The position numbers and the translations under genes were made by a program. From VAZQ01 sp963725185 (GTDB lineage: Bacteria > Pseudomonadota > Alphaproteobacteria > Rhizobiales > Xanthobacteraceae): a stretch of DNA of 64,000 nt. Shown in pieces: positions 17,443 through 27,185 of this stretch (position 1 is its first letter; every line of letters begins with the position of its first letter). Where the stretch lies: assembly GCA_963725185.1 (NCBI GenBank), contig CAVRXO010000005.1, forward strand, positions 310,001-374,000. Direction: 5' to 3'. The notes under the pieces were generated by a model. That model made no database searches and was not told the origin of the DNA. It saw only the letters and a list, made by a program, of their open reading frames with translations.

Positions 17443-17630
17443 CGCGGGCCGACATTCTCGCTACGAATGAGTCGCAGCCAGTCGAGCCGCTCCTCATCGG
17501 TCAGACGCACCTCACTCTTGCTGTCGCTGGCGCCCACGCTGCCCCCCGGATTGCGGCCCAGAATTGCCCACGGGGTAGCCGGCGACAATCCGAATTTTTG
17601 TCCTCGTGGCGCTTCTGGCCTTCGGATCAC
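17443..17630 (-). pseudogene. dprA: dprA, 5' part, cut off by the transposon
   Basis: Encodes the first ~60 residues of DprA ending LTDEERLDWLRLIRSENVGPR, the N-terminal SAM-like region. It then reads into the transposon end and stops at 17,388. The GTG start at 17,630 overlaps the plsY stop (GTGA), showing that plsY and dprA were translationally coupled. Joining this fragment to the piece ending at 13,239 across the single CGCGGGCC site gives a continuous DprA reading frame. Confidence 0.9.
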
Positions 17631-18250
17631 GGACCGGTGGCGGGCGCCGAGCGGCCGATCTTGTGTTCGGTGCCATCAAGGAGCCGGGCAATGTTGGGAC
17701 GATGCATGATCCACAACAGAATCGTCAGGAGCACGAAGAGGATCGCCGTCCGCTCATCGGCCAGGAACCACAGCACGACCGGCGTGGCGGCGCTGGCGGC
17801 GAGGCCGGCGAGCGAGGAGTAGCGGGTGAGCGCGGCGACCGCGAGCCAGATCAGGCAGAAGGCGAGCGCGGCCGGCCAGGCGAGGCCGATGAGCAGCCCG
17901 ATGTAGGTCGCCACGCCCTTGCCGCCTTTGAACTTGAGCCAGACCGGAAAGATGTGGCCGATGAGCGCGCCGGCCGCGGCGACGAGCGCGGCATCCGGGC
18001 CGAATGCGTAGCGGGCCGCGAGCACCGCGGCGGTGCCCTTGAGGACATCGCCGATGAGCGTGGCGGCGGCGAGCGCCTTGCTGCCGGTGCGCAGCACATT
18101 GGTGGCGCCGATATTGCCGGAGCCGAGGGAGCGGATGTCGGGCGTGCCCGCGCAACGCGTCAGGATGAGGCCGAACGGGATCGAGCCGAGCAGATAGCCG
18201 AGCAACAGTGCGGCGGCGTAGGGGAGGGCAAGCATGATCGGCTCGGGCAT
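17627..18250 (-). CDS. plsY: Glycerol-3-phosphate acyltransferase PlsY
   Basis: 207 residues of an inner-membrane enzyme transferring acyl groups from acyl-phosphate to glycerol-3-phosphate, the first step of phospholipid synthesis. Seen: the PlsY motifs GSIPFGLILTR, SLGSGNIGATNVLR and FKGGKGVAT, plus several transmembrane segments. It is followed by the interrupted dprA and preceded by the carbamoyltransferase gene. Confidence 0.96.
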   Translation of the reverse strand: MPEPIMLALPYAAALLLGYLLGSIPFGLILTRCAGTPDIRSLGSGNIGATNVLRTGSKALAAATLIGDVLKGTAAVLAARYAFGPDAALVAAAGALIGHIFPVWLKFKGGKGVATYIGLLIGLAWPAALAFCLIWLAVAALTRYSSLAGLAASAATPVVLWFLADERTAILFVLLTILLWIMHRPNIARLLDGTEHKIGRSAPATGP

Positions 18251-18672
18251 CGAAATCTCAACAGCTAGTCTGTCTCTGCCTCTTGCTGCGATTGCCGAGT
18301 GCTGCGGCGCCCCTCGCCCCGCAATCGAAATCGGCGATTGCCGATTTCGACCTCTTTAGTGCCAAAGTCGGGAGACCGACTTTGGTCGGGGAGAGGACAG
18401 CGTGCACCGAACGAAAACCAGATTTCGGACCGGTGAGGGGGCGTTTCCACAAGCTCAAACTCGCGGAAGCGCCCCCTCATCCCGACCTTCTCCCCGCACG
18501 CGGGGAGAAGGAGACCGCCCTGCACCCGGAGGGGTGCGAAATCAACTCGGAGTCAGGGATCGCCACATCCGCTCATTCCCGCGGACGCGGGAACGAACGG
18601 GTGGGGAAGCTCGTCCGGTTCGTCAGTTACAGGCTCCTTCACAAGTGTGGGTCCCTTTGAGAATACCCCGGC
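18251..18672. repeat. Gene-free region with families A and D repeats
   Basis: No gene seen. It contains nested hairpins (ATCGGCGATTGCCGAT; AAAGTCGGGAGACCGACTTT), a family-A element around 18,470-18,520 with the loop CGCACGCGG, and a family-D element around 18,560-18,640 (CTCATTCCCGCGGACGCGGG then GAACGGGTGGGGAAGCTCG). The hairpins near 18,330-18,390 could end transcription from the upstream carbamoyltransferase gene. Confidence 0.6.
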
Positions 18673-20146
18673 CTACGATTGTGCCTTGAGGCGTTGGCGG
18701 CGGGCGGGGCGCGGGCTGAGAGATGTGCGCTTGAAATGAAATCCGGCGGCGCGGGCGTCGGCCTCGTCGGCGAAGACGATGAGCTCGCGCAGGCTGTGCT
18801 CGCCCTCGCGCAGCAGAAGCGCGGCGTCCTTGGCGTACCATTTGTTCTTCTTGTGGGCGACCACGAAGCTCTCGATGTCGCTCTCGCAATAGACGCATCG
18901 CAGCTTGCAGTCGTCGCCGGACGGGCCCTTCACCACATGAAAGCGGTTGCGCACATATTGGCTCTCCATCGGCTCGTGCACGATGCAGTTGCGGTTGATG
19001 CAGTGGATGCCGAGCGCGCGCGGCTGGTCGTAGAGCGGATATTTCTGCTTGTCGAAGCCGCCTTCGAACCGGTGCAGCGACTTGCCCTTGGTGAGGCCGA
19101 GCAACAGCGAGATGAGCGCCATGCGGACCGGCACCCCGTAGGCGGCCTGCTGGAAATAGACCGCGCGGCTGTCGGAATCCAAGGCCACGTCGAGCTCGCC
19201 GACGCGCGGCAGCGGATGCAGCACGCTGGCGCCGGAATATTTCGGCTCGTTGAGGAATTTCTTGTCGATCTTCGGGTAAGGCTGGTCTTGCTCGGCCCAG
19301 CGCTCCTTCTGAAAGCGCGTCACGTAGACGGCGTCGATCTTCTTCTCGGCCACCTTCTTTTCGGCCAGCGCGACCGCAAGGTCGCGGCCGATCTCGGGCC
19401 CGGAGAAGAGCGATTGCTGATGCGGCTCCTCGGGCGTCACATAGAGCGCATCGATGGCGGCGCCGTCGCTTTCGCGCTTCGAGGCGGGGACGATCTGGCA
19501 GCCGAATTCCTCGCGCAGCCGGCGATCCACGTGCGCCGGCAGCCCCATTCCCTTGGCCGGCATCGGCATGATGTTGGCGCCGAAGCGCGCCAGCGCGTAG
19601 ACGAAGGAATGGATGGTGCGGCTGCCCTTGAGGTCGCCGGAGATGGCGATCTTCAGGTTCTTGAGGTGCTTGTTCTTCTTCTTCAGCGTGAAGAGGTCGC
19701 ACAGCGTCTGGGTCGGATGCTCGTGGCTGCCGTCGCCGGCGTTGATCACCGGGACCGGCGAATAGTCGGCCGCCAGCCGCGCCGCGCCGTCGCGCGGATG
19801 GCGGATGACGATCAAGTCGGCATAGTTGGCGATGACCCGCACCGTGTCGGCGAGGCTTTCGCCCTTGGCGGCCGAGCTGGTGGCCGGATCGGCGCTGGTG
19901 ATGGTGTCGCCGCCGAGCCGCAGCATGGCGCTCTCGAACGACAGCCGCGTGCGCGTGCTCGGCTCGTAGAACAGGCTGGCCAGGATGAAATCGGACGCCA
20001 CATTGGTGCTGCGGCCTATCCGGTAGCTGAAATTGGGATCCGGGAGCTCGTTCGAGATAGGACTGGGCGATCTCGAAGATGGTCTCGATGTCCTTGTTCG
20101 AGAGATCGTTGATCGAGACGATATGGCGCGTCGGTCGGGGTTTCAT
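18673..20146 (-). CDS. pyrB: Aspartate carbamoyltransferase fused to a PyrI-like zinc domain (one frameshift)
   Basis: About 490 residues once one extra base in a GGG run at 20,042-20,044 is removed. Residues 1-~330 are the catalytic chain of pyrimidine synthesis, with STRTRLSFESAM for carbamoyl phosphate, HPTQTLCDLFTL and HPLPRVGELD. The ~120-residue tail contains HCINRNCIVHEPMES and LRCVYCESDI, matching the zinc-binding C-terminal domain of the regulatory chain PyrI (C-N4-C ... C-x2-C). The PyrI allosteric nucleotide domain is absent. A final helical region follows. The start MKPRPTRHIVSINDLS fits the family. pyrC, usual next door, is missing. Confidence 0.88.
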
Positions 20147-20436
20147 GCTCGCCTCGGCGTTCTGCAGGCCAAATGGTGCCGCCGCTTCCGCCCATGCGGC
20201 AGCCGCGCGCACGAATGCTCTCGACCCCGGCCAGATGCCGCAGGTCGAGCCCCCAATGAAGAATTCTCGGCGATGTCCACTAAAGCGGCATCTATAGGGA
20301 TAGTCGCCGCCCCCGGCAAGGCCGCGCGCAACCGTTCCCACAGCCGAAGCGTTGCGCTTCTACCGGGAAGGACTATTACGAGAGGACATCGCATTTTGCG
20401 ATGTAATTATTCGGCACCGCGGTGCCGAATCCCTTC

Positions 20437-20605
20437 CCCTGAAAGGGGGAGGGTGGCGCAACGGGTCCGGCCCTTGGCCGGTCCGATGACAGGCTCCGGC
20501 GCCGGGTGGGGGTCTCGTGCCCTCACAGATTCGGTATTTGGGCGAGACCCCCACCCGACCCGCTTTGCGGGTCGACCTCCCCCTTGCAGGGGGAGGTGAA
20601 GGAAA
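20437..20605. repeat. Double family-B repeat
   Basis: Two head-to-head family-B units: CCTGAAAGGGGGAGGGTGGC through GCCGGGTGGGGGTCTCG, then GAGACCCCCACCCGACCCGC through CCCCCTTGCAGGGGGAGGTG. It lies immediately upstream of the acyl-CoA dehydrogenase gene; its end is only about 11 bases from the proposed start codon and supplies a GGGGAGG-like stretch. Confidence 0.75.
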
Positions 20606-20615
20606 GAGAGCTGCC

Positions 20616-22270
20616 ATGGCCTGCCCTGAGCCGCTTCGACACCCATGAGGTCACCAACCAGTCGCCGCCGTTTGCGGATGTCGATCTGTTTGCGCTCGAC
20701 GCGCCCGCTGCAGGATGCCGTGCGGGCCAATGGGGCCGGCGGGGAGGTCAAGGCGCTGGCGGCGTTCGGACAGCGTTGGGGCACGGCCGAGATGCTGGAG
20801 CTCGGACGGCGAGCCAACGAAAATCCGCCCAAGCTGCGGGCCTTCGACCCCAACGGCGTCCGCCAGGATTTCGTCGAGTTCCACCCGGCCTATCACCTGT
20901 TCATGGCCGAGAGCTTCACGGCGCGGCTGCAGGCTTCGACCTGGCGCGCCGATGCGGCGGCAGCGCCGGCGCCCGCGCAGGTGACCCGGGCGGCGCGCTT
21001 CTACATGGCGGCGCAGGTCGAGACCGGGCATCTCTGCCCCATCACCATGACGCGGGCGGCGGTGGCGGCGCTGGCGGTGGAAGGCGACCTCGCCGCCAAG
21101 CTGATGCCCAAGATCGCGGCGCGCGAATACGACCCGGTGTTCCGGCCCTGGACGGAAAAGAAGAGCATGACGCTCGGCATGGGCATGACCGAGAAGCAGG
21201 GCGGCACCGATGTGCGCACCAATACGACGCGCGCGGTCGCGGCCGGCGAGGGCTATGCCGTCACCGGCCACAAGTGGTTCATGTCGGCGCCGATGTCGGA
21301 TGCATTCCTGGTGCTGGCGCAGGCGGAGGGCGGGCTCAGCTGCTTCTTCATGCCGCGCTTTCGGCCCGATGGGTCGCTCAATGGGCTGCGCTTCCAGCGC
21401 CTCAAGGACAAGCTCGGCAACCGCTCCAATGCCTCCGCCGAGGTCGAGTTCACGGATGCGTTTGCGCTGCGGGTGGGCGAGGAGGGCCGCGGCATCCGCA
21501 CCGTGCTGCAGATGGTGCAGCTGACGCGCCTCGACTGCGCCATCGCCTCGGCCGGGCTCATGCGCATGGCGCTGGCGCAGGCGATCCATCACGCCCGCCA
21601 CCGCGTGGCGTTCGGCAAGCGCCTGGCCGAGCAGCCGCTGATGCAGGCGGTGCTCGCCGACATGGCGCTCGACGTCGAGGCCGCGACCGCGCTGGTGATG
21701 CGCCTGTGTGGCGCGTTCGATCACGCCGGCGGCGATGCGCGCGAGGCCGCGCGCGCGCGGCTCCTCACCCCGGCGGTGAAATACCTGGTCTGCAAGATCG
21801 CCCCGGCCCTGATCTACGAGGCGATGGAGTGCCTCGGCGGCAACGGCTATGTGGAGGAAAGCATCCTGCCGCGGCTCTATCGCGAGGCGCCGGTCAATCC
21901 GATCTGGGAGGGATCGGGCAACGTGATGTGCCTCGACGTGCTGCGCGCGCTCGAGCGCGAGCCGCAGGCCGCGCGCGCGGTGATGGCCGATCTGGCCGAG
22001 GAAGCGGCCGACCTGCCGGGCGCCCGCGAGGCGGCCGCTTTTATCGCGGCGACCCTCGCGGCGGGAGATGCGGAAGCGCGCTCGCGCGCCGCGGTCGAGC
22101 GCCTCGCAACGCTGGCGGCGGCCGCAGCGCTGCGGGCGAGCGCGCCGGCCTGGGTGACGGAGAGCTTCGCCCGCACGCGGCTGGCCACCGCGCGGGGCGC
22201 CACTTACGGCACGAGCGATATTTCCGCGGCCGAGGCCGCCGCCGTGCTGGAGCGGGCGCTGCCGGCATAA
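20616..22270 (+). CDS. AidB-type acyl-CoA dehydrogenase (two frameshifts)
   Basis: About 550 residues after removing one extra base near 20,634-20,637 and one at 20,707. The family start THEVTNQSPPFADVDLF lies in the upstream frame and the body in a second frame. Seen: the AidB/isovaleryl-CoA dehydrogenase motifs MTEKQGGTDVRTNTT, GHKWFMSAPMSD, the FAD-binding RVAFGKRL and QxxGGNGYVEE-like ECLGGNGYVEESILPRLYREAPVN segments, and IWEGSGNVMCLD. It is likely an FAD flavoprotein; AidB binds DNA and is linked to alkylation response, others act on branched acyl-CoA. Context gives no further hint. Confidence 0.88.
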
Positions 22271-22593
22271 CGCCTCAACGCATCCATGAATTAGCTAGAT
22301 GGGTCCCGCAAACCGGCTGAACCTGCCCCAAACCCGAAACTGTCGACAATCATCCCGGTCCAAAACGTCGACCATCAACCCGGTTGAACAGCGTTTCTGT
22401 ATTGCACCGCCGGAGCCCCCTCATCCCGCCCTTCTCCCCCATGGGGAGAAGGAGTGAGAGGCCGTGCGTCCCTAACACCAAGAAGGCCCCCCACGTGAGG
22501 TGGGCACACGATTGACTCCCTTGCGAGACCCCCACCCGGATCGCTACGCGATCCGACCCTCGGGTCAAGCCCGAGGGGCAGGCTCTCCCCCTT
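22271..22593. repeat. Gene-free region with families A and B repeats
   Basis: No gene seen. A family-A element (22,419-22,475, loop CATG) and a family-B element (about 22,525-22,610, running into the 3' end of ruvX) occupy most of it. Between 22,340 and 22,385 there is a repeated TCGACAATCATCCCGGT / TCGACCATCAACCCGGTT pair. Confidence 0.6.
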
Positions 22594-23085
22594 TCAGGGG
22601 AAGGTAAAGATACCCCTCAGCCCGGCCAGGCGGTCGAGGGCGCCTTGCAGGATGTAGGCGGCGGCATGCTGGTCGATCACCGCGGCGCGCTTGCTGCGGC
22701 TGGCGTCGGCGGCGAGGAGTTCGCGCTCGACCGCGGCCGTGGACAGGCGCTCGTCCCAGAGCCCGATCGGCAGATCGCACAGCTTGGCGAGATTGCGGGC
22801 GAAGGCGCGGGTCGATTGGGCGCGCGGGCCCTCGCTGCCGTCCATGTTGATGGGCAGGCCCAGCACCATCCCGACCGCCTTGCGCTCGCGCGCAAGGAAC
22901 ATCAGGCGCGCCGCATCGGTGGAGAAATTCGTTCGCTTGACCGTTTCCACTCCGGCGGCCAGCCGCCGGTCGGGATCGCTGGCCGCAACCCCGATGGTCT
23001 TGGTGCCGAGATCGAGCCCGATGAGCGCGCCGCGCGCCGGCAGCAGCGGCGCGATCTCGGCAAGCGGCAGGACGAGGGCGGGCAT
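22594..23085 (-). CDS. ruvX: Holliday junction resolvase-like protein RuvX (YqgF)
   Basis: 163 residues. RNase H-like fold of the YqgF family, implicated in pre-16S rRNA 5' maturation. Seen: GLDLGTKTIGVAASDP at the N-terminus, VLGLPINMDGSEGP, WDERLSTAAVE and the acidic DQHAAAYILQ near the end. The start MPALVLPLAEI is chosen over a longer ORF that runs into the repeat region. Confidence 0.92.
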   Translation of the reverse strand: MPALVLPLAEIAPLLPARGALIGLDLGTKTIGVAASDPDRRLAAGVETVKRTNFSTDAARLMFLARERKAVGMVLGLPINMDGSEGPRAQSTRAFARNLAKLCDLPIGLWDERLSTAAVERELLAADASRSKRAAVIDQHAAAYILQGALDRLAGLRGIFTFP

Positions 23086-23145
23086 GGCGGTGGCGTAACA
23101 CGGCTGACCGTCGCGGAGCAAAGCGTCTGGGACCGCTCCGAACTT

Positions 23146-23335
23146 GTCCCGACGCAAACTTGTCCCGGGCTTGACCCGGGACCGTTACAAATTCCGAGGT
23201 TGTAGCGGTCCCGGCTCGAGGTCGGGACAAGCAAGATCAGATTCTGAGGTTGGTACGGTCCCGGCTCGAGGCCGGGACAAGCAAGGTCAGATTCCGAGGT
23301 TGGTACGGTCCCGGGTCAAGCCCGGGACAAGCAGG
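23146..23335. repeat. Cluster of family-C hairpin repeats
   Basis: Four successive units of the type ACGGTCCCGGCTCGAGGCCG followed by GGACAAGC, each a strong stem (TCCCGG...CCGGGA). The last three are spaced about 60 bases apart and joined by AGATTCCGAGGTTGGT-like linkers, so this stretch is a local tandem amplification. Single copies occur at 25,062-25,138, 29,811-29,920 and 52,618-52,670. It lies between two minus-strand genes. Confidence 0.85.
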
Positions 23336-23339
23336 CTGC

Positions 23340-23900
23340 TCAGGCGGCGGTGCGCTGGGTGTGGCGGCCTTCGGCGATTTCCTCGATGATCTTCGCCGAG
23401 AAGGCTTCGAGATCTCCGGGATTGCGCGACGTGATCACGCCCTGGTCGACCACGACCTTGGAATCCTCCCATTTCCCGCCGGCATTGATGACGTCGGTCT
23501 TGATCGAGATGTAGGAGGTCGCCTTGCGGCCCTTGATGATGCCGGTCTCGATCAGCAGCCAGGGCGCGTGGCAAACGGCAGCCACGATCTTCTTCTGCTC
23601 GTAAAAGGCCCGGATGAATTTCAATGCCTTGGGATTGATCCGCAGCAGGTCCGGATTGATCTGGCCGCCGGGCAGCACGATCGCGTCATAGTCGTCGGCC
23701 GATACATCGTCGAGATTGCGGTCGACCTTGACGGGGCGGCCCCAGTCCTTCATGTCCCAACCCTTGATCTCGCCCTTTTCCGGCGACACCACATCGACGG
23801 TCGCGCCCGCCGCCTTGAGCCGATCGCGTGGAACTTCGAGCTCGGATTGCTCGAAGCCGTTGGTCGCGAGGATTGCCACTTTCTTGCCCGATATCTGCAT
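23340..23900 (-). CDS. DJ-1/PfpI family protein
   Basis: 186 residues of the class-I glutamine-amidotransferase-like fold. Seen: GFEQSELEVP with the conserved Glu, IVLPGGQINPD and the nucleophile elbow AAVCHAPWLLIE (Cys near residue 105). The family includes PfpI/YhbO-type stress proteins with reported protease or deglycase activity. The start at 23,900 has GGAGGTGAAG directly upstream; a GTG six bases earlier is less likely. Confidence 0.9.
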   Translation of the reverse strand: MQISGKKVAILATNGFEQSELEVPRDRLKAAGATVDVVSPEKGEIKGWDMKDWGRPVKVDRNLDDVSADDYDAIVLPGGQINPDLLRINPKALKFIRAFYEQKKIVAAVCHAPWLLIETGIIKGRKATSYISIKTDVINAGGKWEDSKVVVDQGVITSRNPGDLEAFSAKIIEEIAEGRHTQRTAA

Positions 23901-24055
23901 CTTCACCTCCGTTGCCGGTCAGGCCCCGTGGGCTAACGGTGGAACCAAGGCGATGTTCCCGCTAACGGGGAAACCCCGCGCTAACCATTGTTTTTTGCCT
24001 ATTCTTACTGACTCTCGGCCATCATCCCCGCAATCATAACGGGGCGGCTGGTGTC

Positions 24056-25043
24056 ATGGACGAACACGACGTTGCCGTCGGCTGGCGACGCTTTCAGCGC
24101 AACTGGATCGCGGTCGCGCTGATGAGCGCGGTGCTTGCGTTGAGCGTCGGCTTGACGGACTTCTCGATCGAACTGTCGGGATTGGGGTTCTCGCTCGGCT
24201 TCGTCGCGCTCTATGCGGGCTTCGCCTATGCCAACGCGTATTCGAGGCGCCGGCGCGACCCGCAGGTCATATTCGTGCTCGGCTCCATCGCCCAGATCGT
24301 GCTGGTGACGGTGGTGGTGCCGCCGCTCACCTATGTGGCGGCGGCGGCCGACTTTCCGTTGCGCGACGCCGAGCTCATGGCCGCCGACCGCGCGCTCGGC
24401 CTCGATTGGGCCGCCTATGTGGCCTTCGTCAACGACCACCCGCTGCTGTCCGGCTGGCTGACCTACGGATACGCCATGATCCGCTGGCCGCTGTTTGCCA
24501 TCCCGGTCATCCTGACCGCGGCCCGCCGCTACTGCCGCCTGCAGGACTTCACGCTCGCCTTCGCGCTCGCCCTGATCGCGACCACGATCGTGTCGGCGCT
24601 GGTGCCGGCGATCGGGGTGTATCAGCAGATCGGGCTTGATCCCTCGCATCTGCGAGAACCTCGATGCGCAGGCCTATCTCGACCAGGTGCGCGACCTCGC
24701 GCCGGTGCGCGACGGCGTGCTACGCCATCTCGATCTGTTCGGGCTCGCCGGCATCGTGACCTTCCCGAGCTTCCACGCGGCTTCGGCCTTGCTCTACGGC
24801 TGGGCGCTGTGGCCGGTGCGTTGGATCAGGCCGTTCGCGGTATTCGCGAACGTGGCGATGCTCGCCGCGACGCCGATCGCAGGCGGCCACTATTTTGTCG
24901 ATCTCCTGGCCGGCCTCGCGGTGGCGCTGGCCGCGATCGTGGTGGCCCGCCGGTTGGAGGGCCTGTCGAGAAACTTGTTCAGGCCGCTGGCAGGGCAGGA
25001 AACCTTTGCCGCGATGGCCGCGAATGCGGCGCCGGGGGAGTAG
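24056..25043 (+). CDS. PAP2-family membrane phosphatase / inositolphosphotransferase-like (one frameshift)
   Basis: About 328 residues once the extra T at 24,636/24,637 is removed. Six or so hydrophobic segments; the C-terminal half carries TFPSFHAASALLYGW and AGGHYFVDLLAG, the second and third phosphatase motifs of the PAP2 superfamily (with the catalytic histidines), typical of the inositol-phosphorylceramide-synthase-like branch. The upstream frame ends in unrelated sequence, while the downstream frame (CENLDAQAYLDQVRDL) continues the protein. Likely an inner-membrane lipid phosphatase or transferase. Confidence 0.82.
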
Positions 25044-25061
25044 AATTCGAGCCGCCGCAAT

Positions 25062-25138
25062 TACTTGTCCCGGCCTTGAGCCGGGACCGTACCAACCTCA
25101 GAGTTTGTAACGGTCCCGGCTCAAGGCCGGGACAAGTG
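25062..25138. repeat. Family-C repeat, inverted pair
   Basis: CTTGTCCCGGCCTTGAGCCG and, after a short spacer with CCAACCTCAGAGTTTG, CGGTCCCGGCTCAAGGCCGG. The two copies face each other, so the whole stretch can fold into one long stem. It lies between the convergent PAP2-family and quinoprotein genes and could serve as a two-way terminator. Confidence 0.75.
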
Positions 25139-25162
25139 TGGCGCGATCCGGACGTTCGTACC

Positions 25163-26864
25163 CTAAAGCCCGAACACGAACAGCATGGTGGCGTTGGGCT
25201 GGTTCTTCATCTCGGGCGAGCGCGCGAGCTTGGCCTTGGCGACCGGGCCGATGCCGGAGGCGATCGCGATATATTGCTTGCCGTCGACCGCATAGGTCAT
25301 CGGCGGCGCGACGAATCCGGTGCCCACATTGATCCGCCACAGCTCCTCCAGGGTCTGGTCGTCGAACGCCATGATGGTGCCGTCGAGCAGCGCGGTGACC
25401 ACGATGCCGCCGGCGGTGGCGAGCACGCCGGCGTGATCGGCATAGGGCAGGTCCTTGCGCATCTTCACCTCGCCCGACATCGGATCGACCACCGTCAGGC
25501 CGCTGGTGATGCGCGCGTCGTTGACATAGCCGCCGCCGCCGAACTTGCCGCGCACATGGGCGGTCGGATCCGGCGTGATGTCGGCGCAGCCTTCGTTGCC
25601 GGCGATGTAGAGGAGCCTGGTGCTCGGGCTGTAGGAGGGCGGCCAGAAATTGGTGCCGCCATGCACGTCCGGACAGGCGTTCTTGATGCGGTCGGCGCCG
25701 CCCTTCCAGTCCGTGCGCATAGGTCTGCACGTCCTTGCGCGGGTCGTAGTCGAGCGGCTTGCCGCTCTTGGGATCGATGCCCTTGGTCCAGGTCACCTTG
25801 GCGGAGTATTGCGCCGCATTGAGGAACTGGCCGTTGAGGCGATCGAACGTGTAGTTGAAGCCGTCGCGGTCGGCATGCACGATCAGCTTGCGGTCCTCGC
25901 CGTTGACCTTGCCGTCGACGATGATCTGCGAGCCGGAGGCGTCGTAGTCGTGGTTGTCGTTCGCGGTGTACTGGAAGTACCACTGCATCTTGCCGGTGGC
26001 GGCATCGAAGGCGACGGTGCTTTCGGTGAACAGATTGTCGCCCGGCCGGTAGGCGGAATCGTAGCGCGGCGCCGGATTGCCGGTGCCCCAATAGGTGAGG
26101 TTGCTCTGCGGATCGTAGGAGCCGGTGACGTAGAGCGCGCCGCCGCCGGTGCGCCAGGCGTCGGCCTTGTCCTTCCAGGTCTCGCTGCCGGGCTCGCCCG
26201 GCGCCGGGACCATGAACGTCTTCCACTTCGTGTCGCCGGTCTTGGGATCGATGCCGGCGAGCCAGTCGCGTACGCCGTTGTCGCCGCCGGACGCGCCGAT
26301 GAGGATCGAATCCTTGAGCGCGAGCGGCGCTGCGGTCAGCTCCAGGTCGGGCTGGTCGCCGAGCTTCTTGTCCCAGACGACCTGCCCGCTCTCCTTGTCG
26401 GTGGCGATGACGCGCCCATCGAAGCCGGCCACCGATATGACCAGATTGTTCCACAGCGCGACGCCGCGGTTGCGGTCGGGCTTCTGCTGCCCGGGATCCA
26501 TCTTCCAGAGGATGCGCCCGGTGGTTCCGGAGCGGACATCGATCTTGTACACCACGCCCCAGACGTCGGTGATGTACATCATGCCGTCGTCCACCAGCGG
26601 CGTCGCTTCGACATATTCGTTGCCGGAGCTGCCGCCGAGCGGAACCGCGAAGGCGAGCTTGAGGTTCTTGACGTTCGACTTGTTGATGACGGCGAGCGCC
26701 GAGAAGCGCTGCGAGCCGTAGTCATGATGGTTCATCAGCCAATTCTGCGGCTCGGGATGCATGAGGCGCTCGTAGCTCACGTCCGCGGCGCGCAGCGCCG
26801 AGGTGCCCGACAGGAGCGCGGCCAAGGAGACGGCGGCGAGACGCTTCGGGGATGAATTATTCAT
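25163..26864 (-). CDS. PQQ-dependent quinoprotein dehydrogenase (one frameshift)
   Basis: About 566 residues after removing one extra base near 25,715-25,719. A signal peptide (MNNSSPKRLAAVSLAALL...ALRAAD) precedes an eight-bladed propeller of the methanol/alcohol dehydrogenase class: NWLMNHHDYGSQRFS, WKMDPGQQKPDRNRG, YWGTGNPAPRYDS and FQYTANDNHDYDASG (catalytic Asp region), then blades ending QYIAIASGIG. There is no cytochrome c domain, so it needs a separate electron acceptor. Periplasmic oxidation of an alcohol or similar substrate is inferred. The longer ORF start (26,912) precedes the signal peptide. Confidence 0.87.
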
Positions 26865-27185
26865 GATGATGCTCCCGATAAGACCGTACGTGAGGTGGGC
26901 AGGGCGTTTCACTCCCTCGCCATCGCAAGTCGGGCTTGCCCGACTTGCGCACTATAGGTGACGAAGTCGGGTAAACCCGACTTCGTGCGGGGAGAGGGTG
27001 GGATGAGGGGGTTACGATGTTTCCGTACTGCACCGCCGGAGCCCCCTCATCCCGCCCTTCTCCCCCATGGGGAGAAGGAGTGAAAGGCCGTGCGTCCCTG
27101 ACGTATGCGAAACGCGATCACGCGAGCGATTCATTGGACGTGTGCATGCGCTTGCGTTGACAGGGAAACGATCCGGCGGATCATT
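26865..27185. repeat. Gene-free region with hairpins and a family-A repeat
   Basis: No gene seen. Two strong hairpins, CAAGTCGGGCTTGCCCGACTT and, 20 bases on, CGAAGTCGGGTAAACCCGAC, are followed by a family-A element (about 27,045-27,105, loop CATG). It lies between two minus-strand genes; the hairpins may end transcription of the upstream dioxygenase gene. Confidence 0.65.

Noticed and set aside
23146..23335. Spaced repeats resembling a small CRISPR array
   Set aside because: The repeated unit is itself a strong palindrome, the linkers between units are similar to each other rather than unique, and the same unit occurs singly elsewhere. No cas genes are present.
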